From assembly GCF_030056655.1 (NCBI RefSeq), contig NZ_JASHIE010000002.1, positions 310,001 to 374,000 on the forward strand: DNA of 64,000 nucleotides, in the 5' to 3' direction. How positions within the stretch are numbered: the first letter of the stretch is position 1; every line of letters begins with the position of its first letter. The stretch comes from Flectobacillus rivi. Its GTDB lineage: Bacteria; Bacteroidota; Bacteroidia; Cytophagales; Spirosomataceae. The position numbers and the translations under genes were made by a program. A model generated the notes under the pieces. The model ran no database searches. It was given only the letters and a program-made list of their open reading frames with translations, and was not told the DNA's origin. This document shows, piece by piece, positions 28,687-37,069 of the stretch.

Positions 28687-29349
28687 ATGAAAAGAAGAGA
28701 TTATCTTAAAAATATTGGTTTTACTTCGTTGGGAATGGCAGTGCTTGGACCAGAAGTAAAAGCCGCAGAGTTGCTCGAACAGCAAAAGCCTATTAAAAAA
28801 GGCGCAAAGGCAGCATCTGCCAAATCGGACGACATCAAAATCCCTGGTGGTCGTACCAAAGATGAGGCTATTCGTGACGCCAAATTGATGGCTGAGAAGT
28901 TTTTCACTGAGCACGAAATGAAAACGATCACCATTTTGGTAGATATTATCATTCCAGCCGATGGCAAGTCGGGCAGTGCTTCACAAGCTGGCGTGCCTGC
29001 TTTTATCGAATTTATCGCTAAAGATAGACCAAGCGAGTTTAAGACGCCATTGCGTGGAGGTCTTCGCTGGTTAGATTCACAATCAATCAAGCGCTTTAGT
29101 AAGGATTTTGTAGGTATTACGCCACAACAACGCATTGAAATTGTAGAAGACATTGCTTATCCTGCTAATGCCAAGCCACAGTTTTCGCAAGGCGTTTCGT
29201 TTTTCTCTCTTATGAGAAACTTGACTGCAACAGGCTTTTTCTCAAGCGAAATGGGTATTAAAGATATTGGCTACGAAGGCAACCGCCCTAACCAATGGGA
29301 TGGCGTTCCTGAAGATGTCTTGAAGCAATATGGCTTGAGCTACGAATAA
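28687..29349 (+). CDS. Gluconate 2-dehydrogenase subunit 3 family protein
   Basis: 220 aa from the ATG at 28687; the longer in-frame reading from 28558 runs through the repeat and is rejected. The N-terminus MKRRDYLKNIGFTSLGMAVL looks like a Tat signal with a twin arginine. The mature domain has TEHEMKTITILVDIIIPAD, AGVPAFIEFIAKD and a C-terminal GYEGNRPNQWDG, as in the small (gamma) subunits that mature and export FAD sugar dehydrogenases. Partner of the GMC protein at 26614. No cytochrome c subunit gene is next to them. A perfect terminator follows. Confidence 0.9.
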   Translation: MKRRDYLKNIGFTSLGMAVLGPEVKAAELLEQQKPIKKGAKAASAKSDDIKIPGGRTKDEAIRDAKLMAEKFFTEHEMKTITILVDIIIPADGKSGSASQAGVPAFIEFIAKDRPSEFKTPLRGGLRWLDSQSIKRFSKDFVGITPQQRIEIVEDIAYPANAKPQFSQGVSFFSLMRNLTATGFFSSEMGIKDIGYEGNRPNQWDGVPEDVLKQYGLSYE

Positions 29350-29361
29350 ATTGTAATTTTG

Positions 29362-29400
29362 AAAAGGGTTTTAACAAGTGTTGTTAAAACCCTTTTTTAT
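29362..29400 (+). terminator. Rho-independent terminator after the subunit-3 gene
   Basis: A perfect 15-bp stem AAAAGGGTTTTAACA / TGTTAAAACCCTTTT with a 5-nt loop is followed by TTATTTTT. Confidence 0.92.
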
Positions 29401-29614
29401 TTTTCATACTTATTTTTGGCAAATAGTTTTTTCGGAAGAAATATTGAAAAACATCACTTAGTGGTGTAAATTGCAATAGAGTTTTGAGCAAAACTTCTGA
29501 AAAAACAGATACGAAGTTTGAAAAATGAGATTTTACCGCCAACAAATCACATTTTTCTAGAATTCTCTCCTCCACTGAATAACATTATATAAAACATCCT
29601 TAATTTCTAGAGTT

Positions 29615-30847
29615 GTGACGCAGATTACGAAGCAGTTTTTTTACTTTACCTTATTAATCGTTTTGGGCATTGTTGCCTGTTCCCATCAGCCAAACCAGTG
29701 GGGTGATACCACCACAAACAGCACATCGGTACGTAATGACAGTATAGCCAAGCTTTTTGATGCTACCACAGCCTCTCGTAAAGCAGCTAAGTTGGATACT
29801 TTTTTCAGAAATCTTCAAAAAACTGCCAAATTCAATGGTGTAGTACTGGTTTCACAATATGGAAAAATTATCTACAAAGGAGCTTTTGGCTACAAAAGTT
29901 TTGCTAAAAAAGATACAAATACTACCGAAACGTTGTTTCAATTAGCCTCTGTTTCGAAGCAATTTACGTCGGTTGCTATTATGCAATTGCACGAAAAAGG
30001 TTTGATTAATTACAACGACCCCGTTTACAAATACATTCCGAGCTTTCCTTATGACCCAAGCATTACGATTCGTAGCTTGCTGACTCACTGCTCGGGCATT
30101 CCCAACTATGCGTATGCGCTCGACAAGGTTATCAATAAAAAAGAGCCTATGTCAAACGAGCAAATCGTAAACTTATTTGCCAAGCATAAGCCAGGGATTA
30201 ATTATTTGCCTAATGCTCGCTTTAACTACAATAACTCCAACTATGTTTTGTTGGCCTATATCGTAGAAAAATTAACAAATATGTCGTTTAGAGAATATGC
30301 CCAAAAGCATCTTTTTGCACCCGCGGGTATGTCCAAAACCTTCATCTATGACCCTAGTAAGTCTGAGATGGTGGCCAATGCAGCCTTAGGATATACGCCA
30401 AGAAGAGGTGGTTACTGGCAAATTCCGTTCGATCATTTGGATGGCGCTGTGGGCGACAAAGGAATTTACTCGACGGTAGAAGATATGTTTAAGTGGGATA
30501 TGGCATTGAATAGCGAAAAATTAGTCAAGCAAAGTACTTTACAAGAAGCTTTTGTTCCAGCGCATCATTTCAAAAATTTAATTAATAAAAACTATGGCTA
30601 CGGCTGGCGTTTACAATTGATGGACGATGGCTCTTGGTTGACTTTTCATACAGGTTGGTGGCATGGTTTCAAGAATTACTATCTCCACAATCCAAAAGAT
30701 AATTCCTCTATTATCATTCTTCAAAACGTAGCCAATCATGCTTTGGCACGTGTAAAAGTTGCGCAATCTATCTTATATCCTGATAAGGCTTGGTACTTTA
30801 TGAAAGGTGAAGCATTCCCTGAGGAAGTAGAAGGCGGACATGAGTAG
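29615..30847 (+). CDS. Beta-lactamase-fold serine hydrolase (lipoprotein)
   Basis: 410 aa read from a GTG at 29615. This start is preferred because it gives an intact lipoprotein signal (FFYFTLLIVLGIVAC, Cys at about residue 22) and no in-frame ATG precedes the catalytic domain. Class C beta-lactamase/DD-peptidase motifs: SVSK (Ser nucleophile and Lys), YNN in ARFNYNNSNYVLL, and HTG in WLTFHTGWW. Members act as D,D-peptidases, D-amino-acid amidases or esterases. The role is uncertain, but it follows the D-amino-acid block on the same strand and could feed it. Confidence 0.87.
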   Translation: MTQITKQFFYFTLLIVLGIVACSHQPNQWGDTTTNSTSVRNDSIAKLFDATTASRKAAKLDTFFRNLQKTAKFNGVVLVSQYGKIIYKGAFGYKSFAKKDTNTTETLFQLASVSKQFTSVAIMQLHEKGLINYNDPVYKYIPSFPYDPSITIRSLLTHCSGIPNYAYALDKVINKKEPMSNEQIVNLFAKHKPGINYLPNARFNYNNSNYVLLAYIVEKLTNMSFREYAQKHLFAPAGMSKTFIYDPSKSEMVANAALGYTPRRGGYWQIPFDHLDGAVGDKGIYSTVEDMFKWDMALNSEKLVKQSTLQEAFVPAHHFKNLINKNYGYGWRLQLMDDGSWLTFHTGWWHGFKNYYLHNPKDNSSIIILQNVANHALARVKVAQSILYPDKAWYFMKGEAFPEEVEGGHE

Positions 30848-30873
30848 TTGCGAGTGATGAATTCATCATCTTG

Positions 30874-30950
30874 GATATCAGATTTGGGATTTCGGAAGTA
30901 AAATTTAATTTTTAACACTTCCGAAATCAGACATCCCAAATCTGCAATAG
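30874..30950. terminator. Large hairpin between convergent genes
   Basis: CAGATTTGGGATTTCGGAAG on the left pairs with ACTTCCGAAATC and TCCCAAATCTG on the right, with a 5-nt bulge and a loop of about 20 nt. It lies between the convergent hydrolase and M61-like genes and belongs to the CCGAAATC family also seen at 21412-21547. Confidence 0.5.
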
Positions 30951-30989
30951 TTATAAATCCTTCGTACAACCCTAAATTCCACAAGTTAC

Positions 30990-32669
30990 TTATTGCTTTT
31001 TCACAAACTCGTACGCTTCAACACTTCCTTTTCTTGGCTGAAAAGTAATCGTATATTTTCTACCTTTTCTCAAAACAGGAATCGTCAATGTATTTGAATA
31101 GCTTGTATAGGTTTTGTTGATATTAATAGAAGCCAATATTTCGTCTCCTTCTTGCAGCCCTGCCTTGGCAGCTTCCGAATTGGGGTCTAGTCCTTTTACA
31201 ATTTCTCCTTTTTGCACTTTCATTGGTTTGGCAAAACCCAAGTCAAATAATCCTGTTGTGATTTTCTTTACGGTATATCCTTCATAAATATCAGGTTCAG
31301 GAACAATTAACTTTCCACTTAGCATCGCCTTCCAGTCGTCTACTGCCCACTGTCCAACTGAGGTGGCTAAGAGCTTTTCCCATGTATCTTTTGTGACATA
31401 TTCACCAGCTTGAGCTTGTTGGGTTATTTGGTTGATTAACCCTACAACAGTCGCTTGACTATGCGTACGCTTTAGTTTGGCTTCAAGATTAGCAAAATAC
31501 ATCGCTCCTCTTGAATATCCGATTGACCACGCATTTCGCCCCGACCACTTTACGCTTGGTATATCTTTTTCCGAAACTTCACGAATTGCGTTGGTATAAT
31601 AAAGTGCCGCCTCCTCATTAATAAGCTTACCAAATTCCGAGGAAGTGTATAATCCAGCCTCAAGCGGTAATATCATACACAAATAATCTGCAATACCTTC
31701 GCTATACCAGTCATCTTCTCCTTCTTGTGCATGAAGACTTCCTACAAAAGCATGTACTGTTTCATGAGCTATCAAGGAGTGAATATCGGCGGTGGTGGCA
31801 TCTTCGGTGGGTGGTAAATATAGCGTATATCCTCCCATTACAGCAACGCCACTGGCGAGAGGTCCGCCATCGTAAGTTCGGATAAAAATTCTGAAAGGGC
31901 TCTCAGAATTTCCATTCAGACGGTTACGTAAATGCGCATACACTTTTTCGACCCAAACAGCAGCCTGTTTCATTTCGTCTGATTTTCGTCCTAACGCATA
32001 CAAGCTAAAGCCTTTATCTCGACCTTTATCAGGATAGGTAAACATTTTTCCTACAATAAACTGGCAAAACATCAAATCGCCTAAATCGGTTTTGATCTGG
32101 CAATCATTCTCTCCTTTTGAAGTAACAGCGATAAAACCTTTGGGTAAATGCCATTTTAGGGATAAATCAACCGATGTAAGTGTTTCGGGATATAATAGAA
32201 AGCTCGTAAACGCTCCTGCTAACCCTCCTCCTGTAGCTTGTAAATCAATATGGGGTCCTCGACGCTTAGGAATAGATACCGCTACTGGTATGTGATAATC
32301 AATTTTAATAGTTTTTCCTTTTACTGCTCGATTCCCTTTCCAAACTTGAAGGTTTAAATCATTGATACTAGTGTCGGGATAAGCTCGATAGGTGACAGCT
32401 CCTTGAGTATCTGTGACAGAAAGCTGAGTTATAACATCCGTTGTTCTGTCTAAATAAGGGTGTAGCGAATTGAATAATAGTTTCAAATTATGCTCTTGAT
32501 TTGTTTCATATTGCACCGAATACTGCACATGCAACCCTACGGCTTCTCCAGCCTTATCAAGGTCTGGACTTAAGTGAATTTCTTTGATAATAGGGAGATC
32601 TTGCGCTTTTATTGCTGAGGTAATTACTAGCCATAAAAGTAAAAATATGGTGCTTTTGCGAAATATCAT
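30990..32669 (-). CDS. M61-like (glycyl aminopeptidase) secreted metallopeptidase with PDZ domain
   Basis: 559 aa. Signal peptide STIFLLLWLVITSAIKA. The N-terminal half is a beta-rich propeptide-like domain. The catalytic part has the zinc motif HETVHAF (residues about 297-303), then DDWYSEGIADYL with the third ligand Glu. A PDZ domain near the C-terminus (residues about 470-555: GLFDLGFAKPMKV, then GLDPNSEAAKAGLQEGDEIL) matches the architecture of family M61. Shorter than many M61 proteins (about 600 aa) but all parts are present. It stands alone, convergent with the serine hydrolase. Confidence 0.85.
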   Translation of the reverse strand: MIFRKSTIFLLLWLVITSAIKAQDLPIIKEIHLSPDLDKAGEAVGLHVQYSVQYETNQEHNLKLLFNSLHPYLDRTTDVITQLSVTDTQGAVTYRAYPDTSINDLNLQVWKGNRAVKGKTIKIDYHIPVAVSIPKRRGPHIDLQATGGGLAGAFTSFLLYPETLTSVDLSLKWHLPKGFIAVTSKGENDCQIKTDLGDLMFCQFIVGKMFTYPDKGRDKGFSLYALGRKSDEMKQAAVWVEKVYAHLRNRLNGNSESPFRIFIRTYDGGPLASGVAVMGGYTLYLPPTEDATTADIHSLIAHETVHAFVGSLHAQEGEDDWYSEGIADYLCMILPLEAGLYTSSEFGKLINEEAALYYTNAIREVSEKDIPSVKWSGRNAWSIGYSRGAMYFANLEAKLKRTHSQATVVGLINQITQQAQAGEYVTKDTWEKLLATSVGQWAVDDWKAMLSGKLIVPEPDIYEGYTVKKITTGLFDLGFAKPMKVQKGEIVKGLDPNSEAAKAGLQEGDEILASININKTYTSYSNTLTIPVLRKGRKYTITFQPRKGSVEAYEFVKKQ

Positions 32670-32776
32670 AAAAAGAGGATTAAGACGGGGTGTATTGTAA
32701 TTTAGCAGAAAACCGATAAAGAATCAATGACTATAAGCATTTTGTTGTTTAGAAATACAGAAAGCTTAATCGCTAC

Positions 32777-32864
32777 TTGTACACTATTTGGATTAACTAT
32801 ACGTTTATAGTAAAGTTTAATCACGGATAAAGTGTACAAAACTTTAAAAATTACATATCTTTAC
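32777..32864 (+). promoter_or_regulatory. Promoter and dyad upstream of the NTF2-like gene
   Basis: The inverted arms TTGTACACT (32777-32785) and AGTGTACAA (32831-32839) are perfect over 9 bp and 45 nt apart. Just downstream TATCTTTAC (32856-32864) resembles the -7 box and lies about 75 bp before the ATG. The dyad could bind a dimeric regulator or two. Confidence 0.4.
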
Positions 32865-32937
32865 AGCCCTAGGCATTCGTGGCATTCTTTTCGCTACAAA
32901 TTTCCCAAAGCTTCAATAATCAAATTTTTCCAACATC

Positions 32938-33483
32938 ATGAAGATTAAATCATTACTTCTCGGCTTATTAATGCTGGTAGGATTTCAAATCAAAGTGCAA
33001 GCGCAATCGGAAGATGAAGGTATCAAAGCCTGCATCAACAATTACCTTGATGGAGTAATGCAAGGTGATACCGCTCGTCTCAACCGTGCTTTTCATCCTA
33101 CAGCTTTGCTTCGTAGTGTAAACACCAACACAGGAGCATTACAAGACCTTTCAGTTCGTAAGTTTGTGGCAACAACTCCAGCAGGTGGTATTCAAACTAG
33201 AGGTGGTTCGACCAAACTAGTTTCTTACTCTTATATTGGTGTTTCGGCTCTTGCTACAGTCGAACTTCGTTTTGGTGATTTCAAGTATGTGGACTTATTG
33301 AGCATGTTGAAGTTTGGTGACAATTGGAAAATTGTAAGCCGTGTGTTCAGCCGTGCCGATTTGGATGCTACTGTAAAAGGTACAGGCGCTGCACCAAGTA
33401 CTGGTGCTCCTGCTGCTTCAAAACCCCCTGTAGTGAAAAAGTCAAGTGCAAATGTAAAACCAAAAGCTGATGATGGTTGGTAG
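32938..33483 (+). CDS. NTF2-like / lumazine-binding-type secreted protein
   Basis: 181 aa. Signal peptide LLLGLLMLVGFQIKVQA. The mature domain EDEGIKACINNYLDGVMQGD, then LNRAFHPTALLRSV and FGDNWKIVSRVFSR, has the cone-shaped NTF2-like pattern annotated as Lumazine_bd_2 in Bacteroidota. The C-terminus (residues about 150-181) is a low-complexity tail of Pro, Ala, Ser and Lys. Ligand unknown. Its own terminator is at 33571. Confidence 0.8.
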   Translation: MKIKSLLLGLLMLVGFQIKVQAQSEDEGIKACINNYLDGVMQGDTARLNRAFHPTALLRSVNTNTGALQDLSVRKFVATTPAGGIQTRGGSTKLVSYSYIGVSALATVELRFGDFKYVDLLSMLKFGDNWKIVSRVFSRADLDATVKGTGAAPSTGAPAASKPPVVKKSSANVKPKADDGW

Positions 33484-33570
33484 TATTGAGACTTAGGGCT
33501 ATCGGCTTTGAGCCGACAGCTTGTAACGTTTTAAAATACTTTCTTGATCTTCAAGCTCTGAAATAGATGA

Positions 33571-33606
33571 TAAGGTGACTAGGCATAGCTTAGTTACCTT
33601 TTTTAT
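33571..33606 (+). terminator. Terminator after the NTF2-like gene
   Basis: TAAGGTGACTA / TAGTTACCTT with a GC-containing middle (GGCATAGC) forms a long stem followed by TTTTTT. Confidence 0.75.
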
Positions 33607-33711
33607 TGATTGGCAGTTTGAAACTATTCAAAAAATAAGTCCAAGTGTGGAACACTGAGACTAGATTACTAAAATCATTTTATTCCATTCTGAAATTCCC
33701 AACTACTTTTG

Positions 33712-33780
33712 TACCTTTGCATTCGCAAAAAATTACCCTTTAGGTCTACTTTATTTTTTGGAATAAAGTATCAGCCTAAT
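33712..33780 (+). promoter_or_regulatory. yebC promoter and leader hairpin
   Basis: TACCTTTGC (33712-33720) is an excellent -7 box. A leader hairpin follows at 33739-33780: TTAGG, CTACTTTATT, then AATAAAGTA and CCTAA, with a loop of about 6 nt and a small internal mismatch. The leader is about 140 nt long, so some leader control is possible. Confidence 0.55.
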
Positions 33781-33867
33781 TTCTTGATACATAAATTACT
33801 GAACATACGAAAAAGTCTGAAAATTGTATTTTTCTAGACCCACATCAATTTCAAATGACCAAATAAA

Positions 33868-34590
33868 ATGGGAAGAGCCTTTGAATTCCGTAAAGCCAGA
33901 AAGTTTAAAAGATGGGGCCAAATGGCCAAAACTTTTACCAAAATCGGTAAAGATATTACAATCGCTGTAAAATCAGGCGGTCCAGACCCTACCTCAAACT
34001 CTCGTTTGCGTGCAATCATGCAAAATGCTAGAGCGGTAAACATGCCAAAAGTCAATATCGAAAACGCCATCAAACGTGCTACTTCGAAAGACCAAGAGGA
34101 TTACAAAGAGATTGTATATGAAGGATACGGACTACACGGCGTAGCAGTCTTAGTAGAATGTACTACCGATAACACTAACCGTAGTATTGCCAACGTTCGT
34201 AGTTACTTTACCAAATGTGGTGGTAGCGTAGGTACTTCGGGTATGCTTGACTTTATTTTTGACCGTAAGTGTATTTTCAAAATTGCTAATAATGGTACAA
34301 CTGACATCGAAGAGTTAGAGTTAGAACTTATCGACTTTGGTGCAGAAGAACTGTTCTTAGATACAGAAGCTAACCAAATCAATATTTATGGTGGCTTTAC
34401 CGCTTTTGGAGCTATTCAAAAATACTTAGAAGAGCAAGGTTATGAAATTCAAGGTGCGGACTTTGAACGTATTCCTACTGATTTCAAAAAACTTACAGAA
34501 GAACAATCTGCTGATATTGAAAAGCTTATTGATAAATTAGAAGAAGACGATGATGTTCAGAACGTGTATCACAACATGCTTGTAGAGTAA
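33868..34590 (+). CDS. yebC: YebC/PmpR-family protein
   Basis: 240 aa, the normal YebC length. The N-terminus (MGRAFEFRKARKFKRWGQMA) and GGPDPTSNSRLRAIMQNARA are family signatures, followed by YEGYGLHGVAVLVEC and the C-terminal FERIPTDFKKLTEE and DDVQNVYHNM. The family was described as DNA-binding regulators and, more recently, some members as translation factors that relieve ribosome stalling at polyproline. Single gene with its own strong promoter and a perfect terminator. Confidence 0.95.
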   Translation: MGRAFEFRKARKFKRWGQMAKTFTKIGKDITIAVKSGGPDPTSNSRLRAIMQNARAVNMPKVNIENAIKRATSKDQEDYKEIVYEGYGLHGVAVLVECTTDNTNRSIANVRSYFTKCGGSVGTSGMLDFIFDRKCIFKIANNGTTDIEELELELIDFGAEELFLDTEANQINIYGGFTAFGAIQKYLEEQGYEIQGADFERIPTDFKKLTEEQSADIEKLIDKLEEDDDVQNVYHNMLVE

Positions 34591-34607
34591 TATCAACAAA
34601 GGTTTTC

Positions 34608-34650
34608 AAAATAAAAGGGAATAAAGCATGGCTTTATTCCCTTTTATTTT
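34608..34650. terminator. Perfect bidirectional terminator after yebC
   Basis: The 20-bp perfect arms (34608-34627 and 34631-34650; GGGAATAAAGC core) have a 3-nt ATG loop. The A-rich and T-rich outer parts allow use from both strands, including the small membrane gene at 34695. Confidence 0.9.
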
Positions 34651-34694
34651 GGCTAAGTAATCGTGTATTTTTCCTTTACATTTATCGCATTCTC

Positions 34695-34883
34695 TCAATC
34701 TATCTGATTATTCTTCGCATTATAAGCAACAGCAAATACAAGTCCTTCCAATATAATTCCAACTGTAGCTGTTAGGGTATCTCCTAACCAAATTAAAATT
34801 ACGCAAAAAACCACGAACAATGCAATGAGTTCGAATGTTGACAAATCGTTTTCTACTTCTTGTGAATGATGTGAATTTCCCAT
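34695..34883 (-). CDS. Small single-span membrane protein
   Basis: 62 aa from the ATG at 34883; a TTG start at 34925 would add 14 residues. The N-terminus is polar (GNSHHSQEVENDLSTFE). Residues about 18-52 are hydrophobic (LIALFVVFCVILIWLGD and TVGIILEGLVFAVAYNA), giving one or two membrane segments. No family recognised. It ends near the yebC terminator. It may be a real small gene, but support is only the composition and the open frame. Confidence 0.4.
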   Translation of the reverse strand: MGNSHHSQEVENDLSTFELIALFVVFCVILIWLGDTLTATVGIILEGLVFAVAYNAKNNQID

Positions 34884-35102
34884 AGTCTTAGTCAATAGTT
34901 TATATTTTTTATTGAATATAGCCAATTTGAATTATTCCTCCTAATTTTTATTTACCTTAATGTAAGTATGAGGAAGTTATTAGTTAACAGTAAATCTGTT
35001 ACTAGAATGAACTTATAACCAGAAGGAAATATTCAATATGCATCGTAGTTATATGATTAATTTATGCTTTCCTGTTACTTAAAAGAAAAAAATGATTTTA
35101 CG

Positions 35103-36176
35103 ATGAAACACCTCTTCTTTTTTATGATGTGCTTTGTGTCGCCATTTTGTCATTGGGGACAAAATCTAGTAAAATTTGTACCCTTACAAACAAGCGAACC
35201 TCCTCTTACTCCTACGTACTTCTACATCGAAAAAGTATCAGATATTCGAAATAACTCTTCTCGAATTGGCCATGCCTATGGAGTTGATAATGCTTTGTTA
35301 CAACTCAAGCCAAGTTATTCGTTAAGCAAGTATAGTCGTAGTTTTTTCCGTAACCCTATACGTCGAGATACGCTTGACTATGCCATTACCATTCATATCA
35401 AAAATCTAGATATACAAGAAAAAATTAAGGATAATATGATTCATGGTGAATGTGGCATTGAACTAGTATTTTCTTTTGATAGAGCTGGAACGGATGTTGT
35501 ATTAACCAGTTTCAAAAGTAAAACCCTTTTCAAACGCTCATTAGGGGAGTACGACAATTATCAGAAAATGATTGAGAAATTATTCCGAAGAGGGGCCGAA
35601 CACCTCAATCAATGGATGTCTTTGAATTATGACAAAAATCCAATCCTTGCAAGGTCTCTTGTAATAAATATTCTCCCAGATTATCAAATCGATCATCCAG
35701 ATAAAGGCGATACGCTATTTTGGAGTACTTCAAGACCATTACGATGGAGCGATTTTCATGGGAAACCTCCTATTTTTACACCTTATGCAGCCCAAGTTTT
35801 TTCAAACTTTGAATATATTGGAGATGTAAAATTTAATAAAGGAGTCCTTACTGCCAATTTGCAATTTAAAGCTTACATCTTAAAATCTTCTTCATGGAAC
35901 GCCCGTGCAGGCAATAGTGAATCGGCATTAGACCATGAACAACTACATTTTGATATTACGAAAACTATCATTGAAAAATTCAAAGAAAAGGCTCGCCAAA
36001 TTACTTCTGTGGAGGATTATGACAGCGAAATTCAATTGCTATTTATTGATATGTATCGACTCATGAATAAACTTCAGAAAAAATATGATGCCGAAACCAA
36101 TCACTCCATCAACATGATTGATCAAGAACGTTGGCAAATGGAAGTGAGAAATGAGTTGAGAGGGTATGGGATATGA
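35103..36176 (+). CDS. DUF922-like secreted protein (predicted metallopeptidase)
   Basis: 357 aa from the ATG at 35103, which begins a signal peptide (MKHLFFFMMCFVSPFCHWG, then Q). An in-frame ATG at 35064 lies upstream of it. The C-terminal part has RPLRWSDFHGKPP and ESALDHEQLHFDIT. HEQLH is an HExxH zinc motif, and the surrounding sequence resembles the DUF922 family of predicted Zn proteases. The N-terminal 180 residues are family-specific and unrecognised. The partial protein at 1-439 is a paralogue without the motif. Confidence 0.7.
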   Translation: MKHLFFFMMCFVSPFCHWGQNLVKFVPLQTSEPPLTPTYFYIEKVSDIRNNSSRIGHAYGVDNALLQLKPSYSLSKYSRSFFRNPIRRDTLDYAITIHIKNLDIQEKIKDNMIHGECGIELVFSFDRAGTDVVLTSFKSKTLFKRSLGEYDNYQKMIEKLFRRGAEHLNQWMSLNYDKNPILARSLVINILPDYQIDHPDKGDTLFWSTSRPLRWSDFHGKPPIFTPYAAQVFSNFEYIGDVKFNKGVLTANLQFKAYILKSSSWNARAGNSESALDHEQLHFDITKTIIEKFKEKARQITSVEDYDSEIQLLFIDMYRLMNKLQKKYDAETNHSINMIDQERWQMEVRNELRGYGI

Positions 36177-36364
36177 ATTTGAAAATTGACAAATTTGAAG
36201 ATTTGAAAATGAACTTCAGAGCATTAAGAAAATTAGCTGTCATGAGTTCTAATAATAGATACGACCATAACTTCTCATGAAACTATCAACCGTATCTATT
36301 ATCACAAATATCTACTATAATCGGAGAGCATATTGCCTACAGCTGAAAGCCTAAAGCCTAATGT

Positions 36365-36820
36365 CTATTTGGCTAAACTATCCTGTAAGGCTTTTGCCCA
36401 AGTGGCGATGGCTTTAGAGTCTTGATCTGACAAAATCGCATCTTTGTGAATCCAAGTATATGAGTCGAGTGGCATCCAGTGGTCGGTTACGGCTTCGGCT
36501 ACCTCCTCTAATTTATGTGCAGCTTTTTTCTTTGGATAGCTCGCAAATTCAGAGAAATTCAATTCGTCTTTTCCTTCCTCTACATGATGATTAAGCCACC
36601 AACCTACTGGCTGAATATTGCTATACCAAGGATAGGTAGTATTGTTGGAATGACAATCGTAACACGATACTTTCAACGCTTTTTGTACGTCTGCGGGTAC
36701 TTCATAGTGCTTCGTAATATCATTGGCGCTCACACCCTCGGATTGATTTTTGGCAGGACGAATAAATTGAATAGCTACTGCCAATACAGCAATACCAATA
36801 AGAATACGTTGTTTGTTCAT
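36365..36820 (-). CDS. Haem-binding domain protein (Haem_bd, c-type motif)
   Basis: 151 aa from the ATG at 36820; a second ATG at 36874 would add 18 residues. A signal anchor (RILIGIAVLAVAIQFI) precedes the domain. The haem motif is SCYDCHSNNTTYPWYSNIQP: C-x2-C-H for covalent haem, then the conserved YPWYSNIQPVGWWLNHHV of the Haem_bd family. Periplasmic, anchored to the inner membrane; likely an electron-transfer or haem-sensing module. Stands alone. Confidence 0.88.
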   Translation of the reverse strand: MNKQRILIGIAVLAVAIQFIRPAKNQSEGVSANDITKHYEVPADVQKALKVSCYDCHSNNTTYPWYSNIQPVGWWLNHHVEEGKDELNFSEFASYPKKKAAHKLEEVAEAVTDHWMPLDSYTWIHKDAILSDQDSKAIATWAKALQDSLAK

Positions 36821-37069
36821 AATCTGAGGAGTTTTGTTAAATAATGGCTTGATGACAAAGGCTCGAAATAGCATCGAATACCTTATTTGGAATACTTGTA
36901 CAGATAAAACACTTTGCTACTTTGTACCTGTTGACTTACTTTTTACTTAGATTTATTTCTTTAGAAAAAAGTTTAGTCCTAATTGTATCAATTTAAGAAT
37001 ATTATTCAAAATGGGAAAACACTTTGTATTTCTTTATTTTTAAGTGTCATTTTATCAACCAACTAAAAT

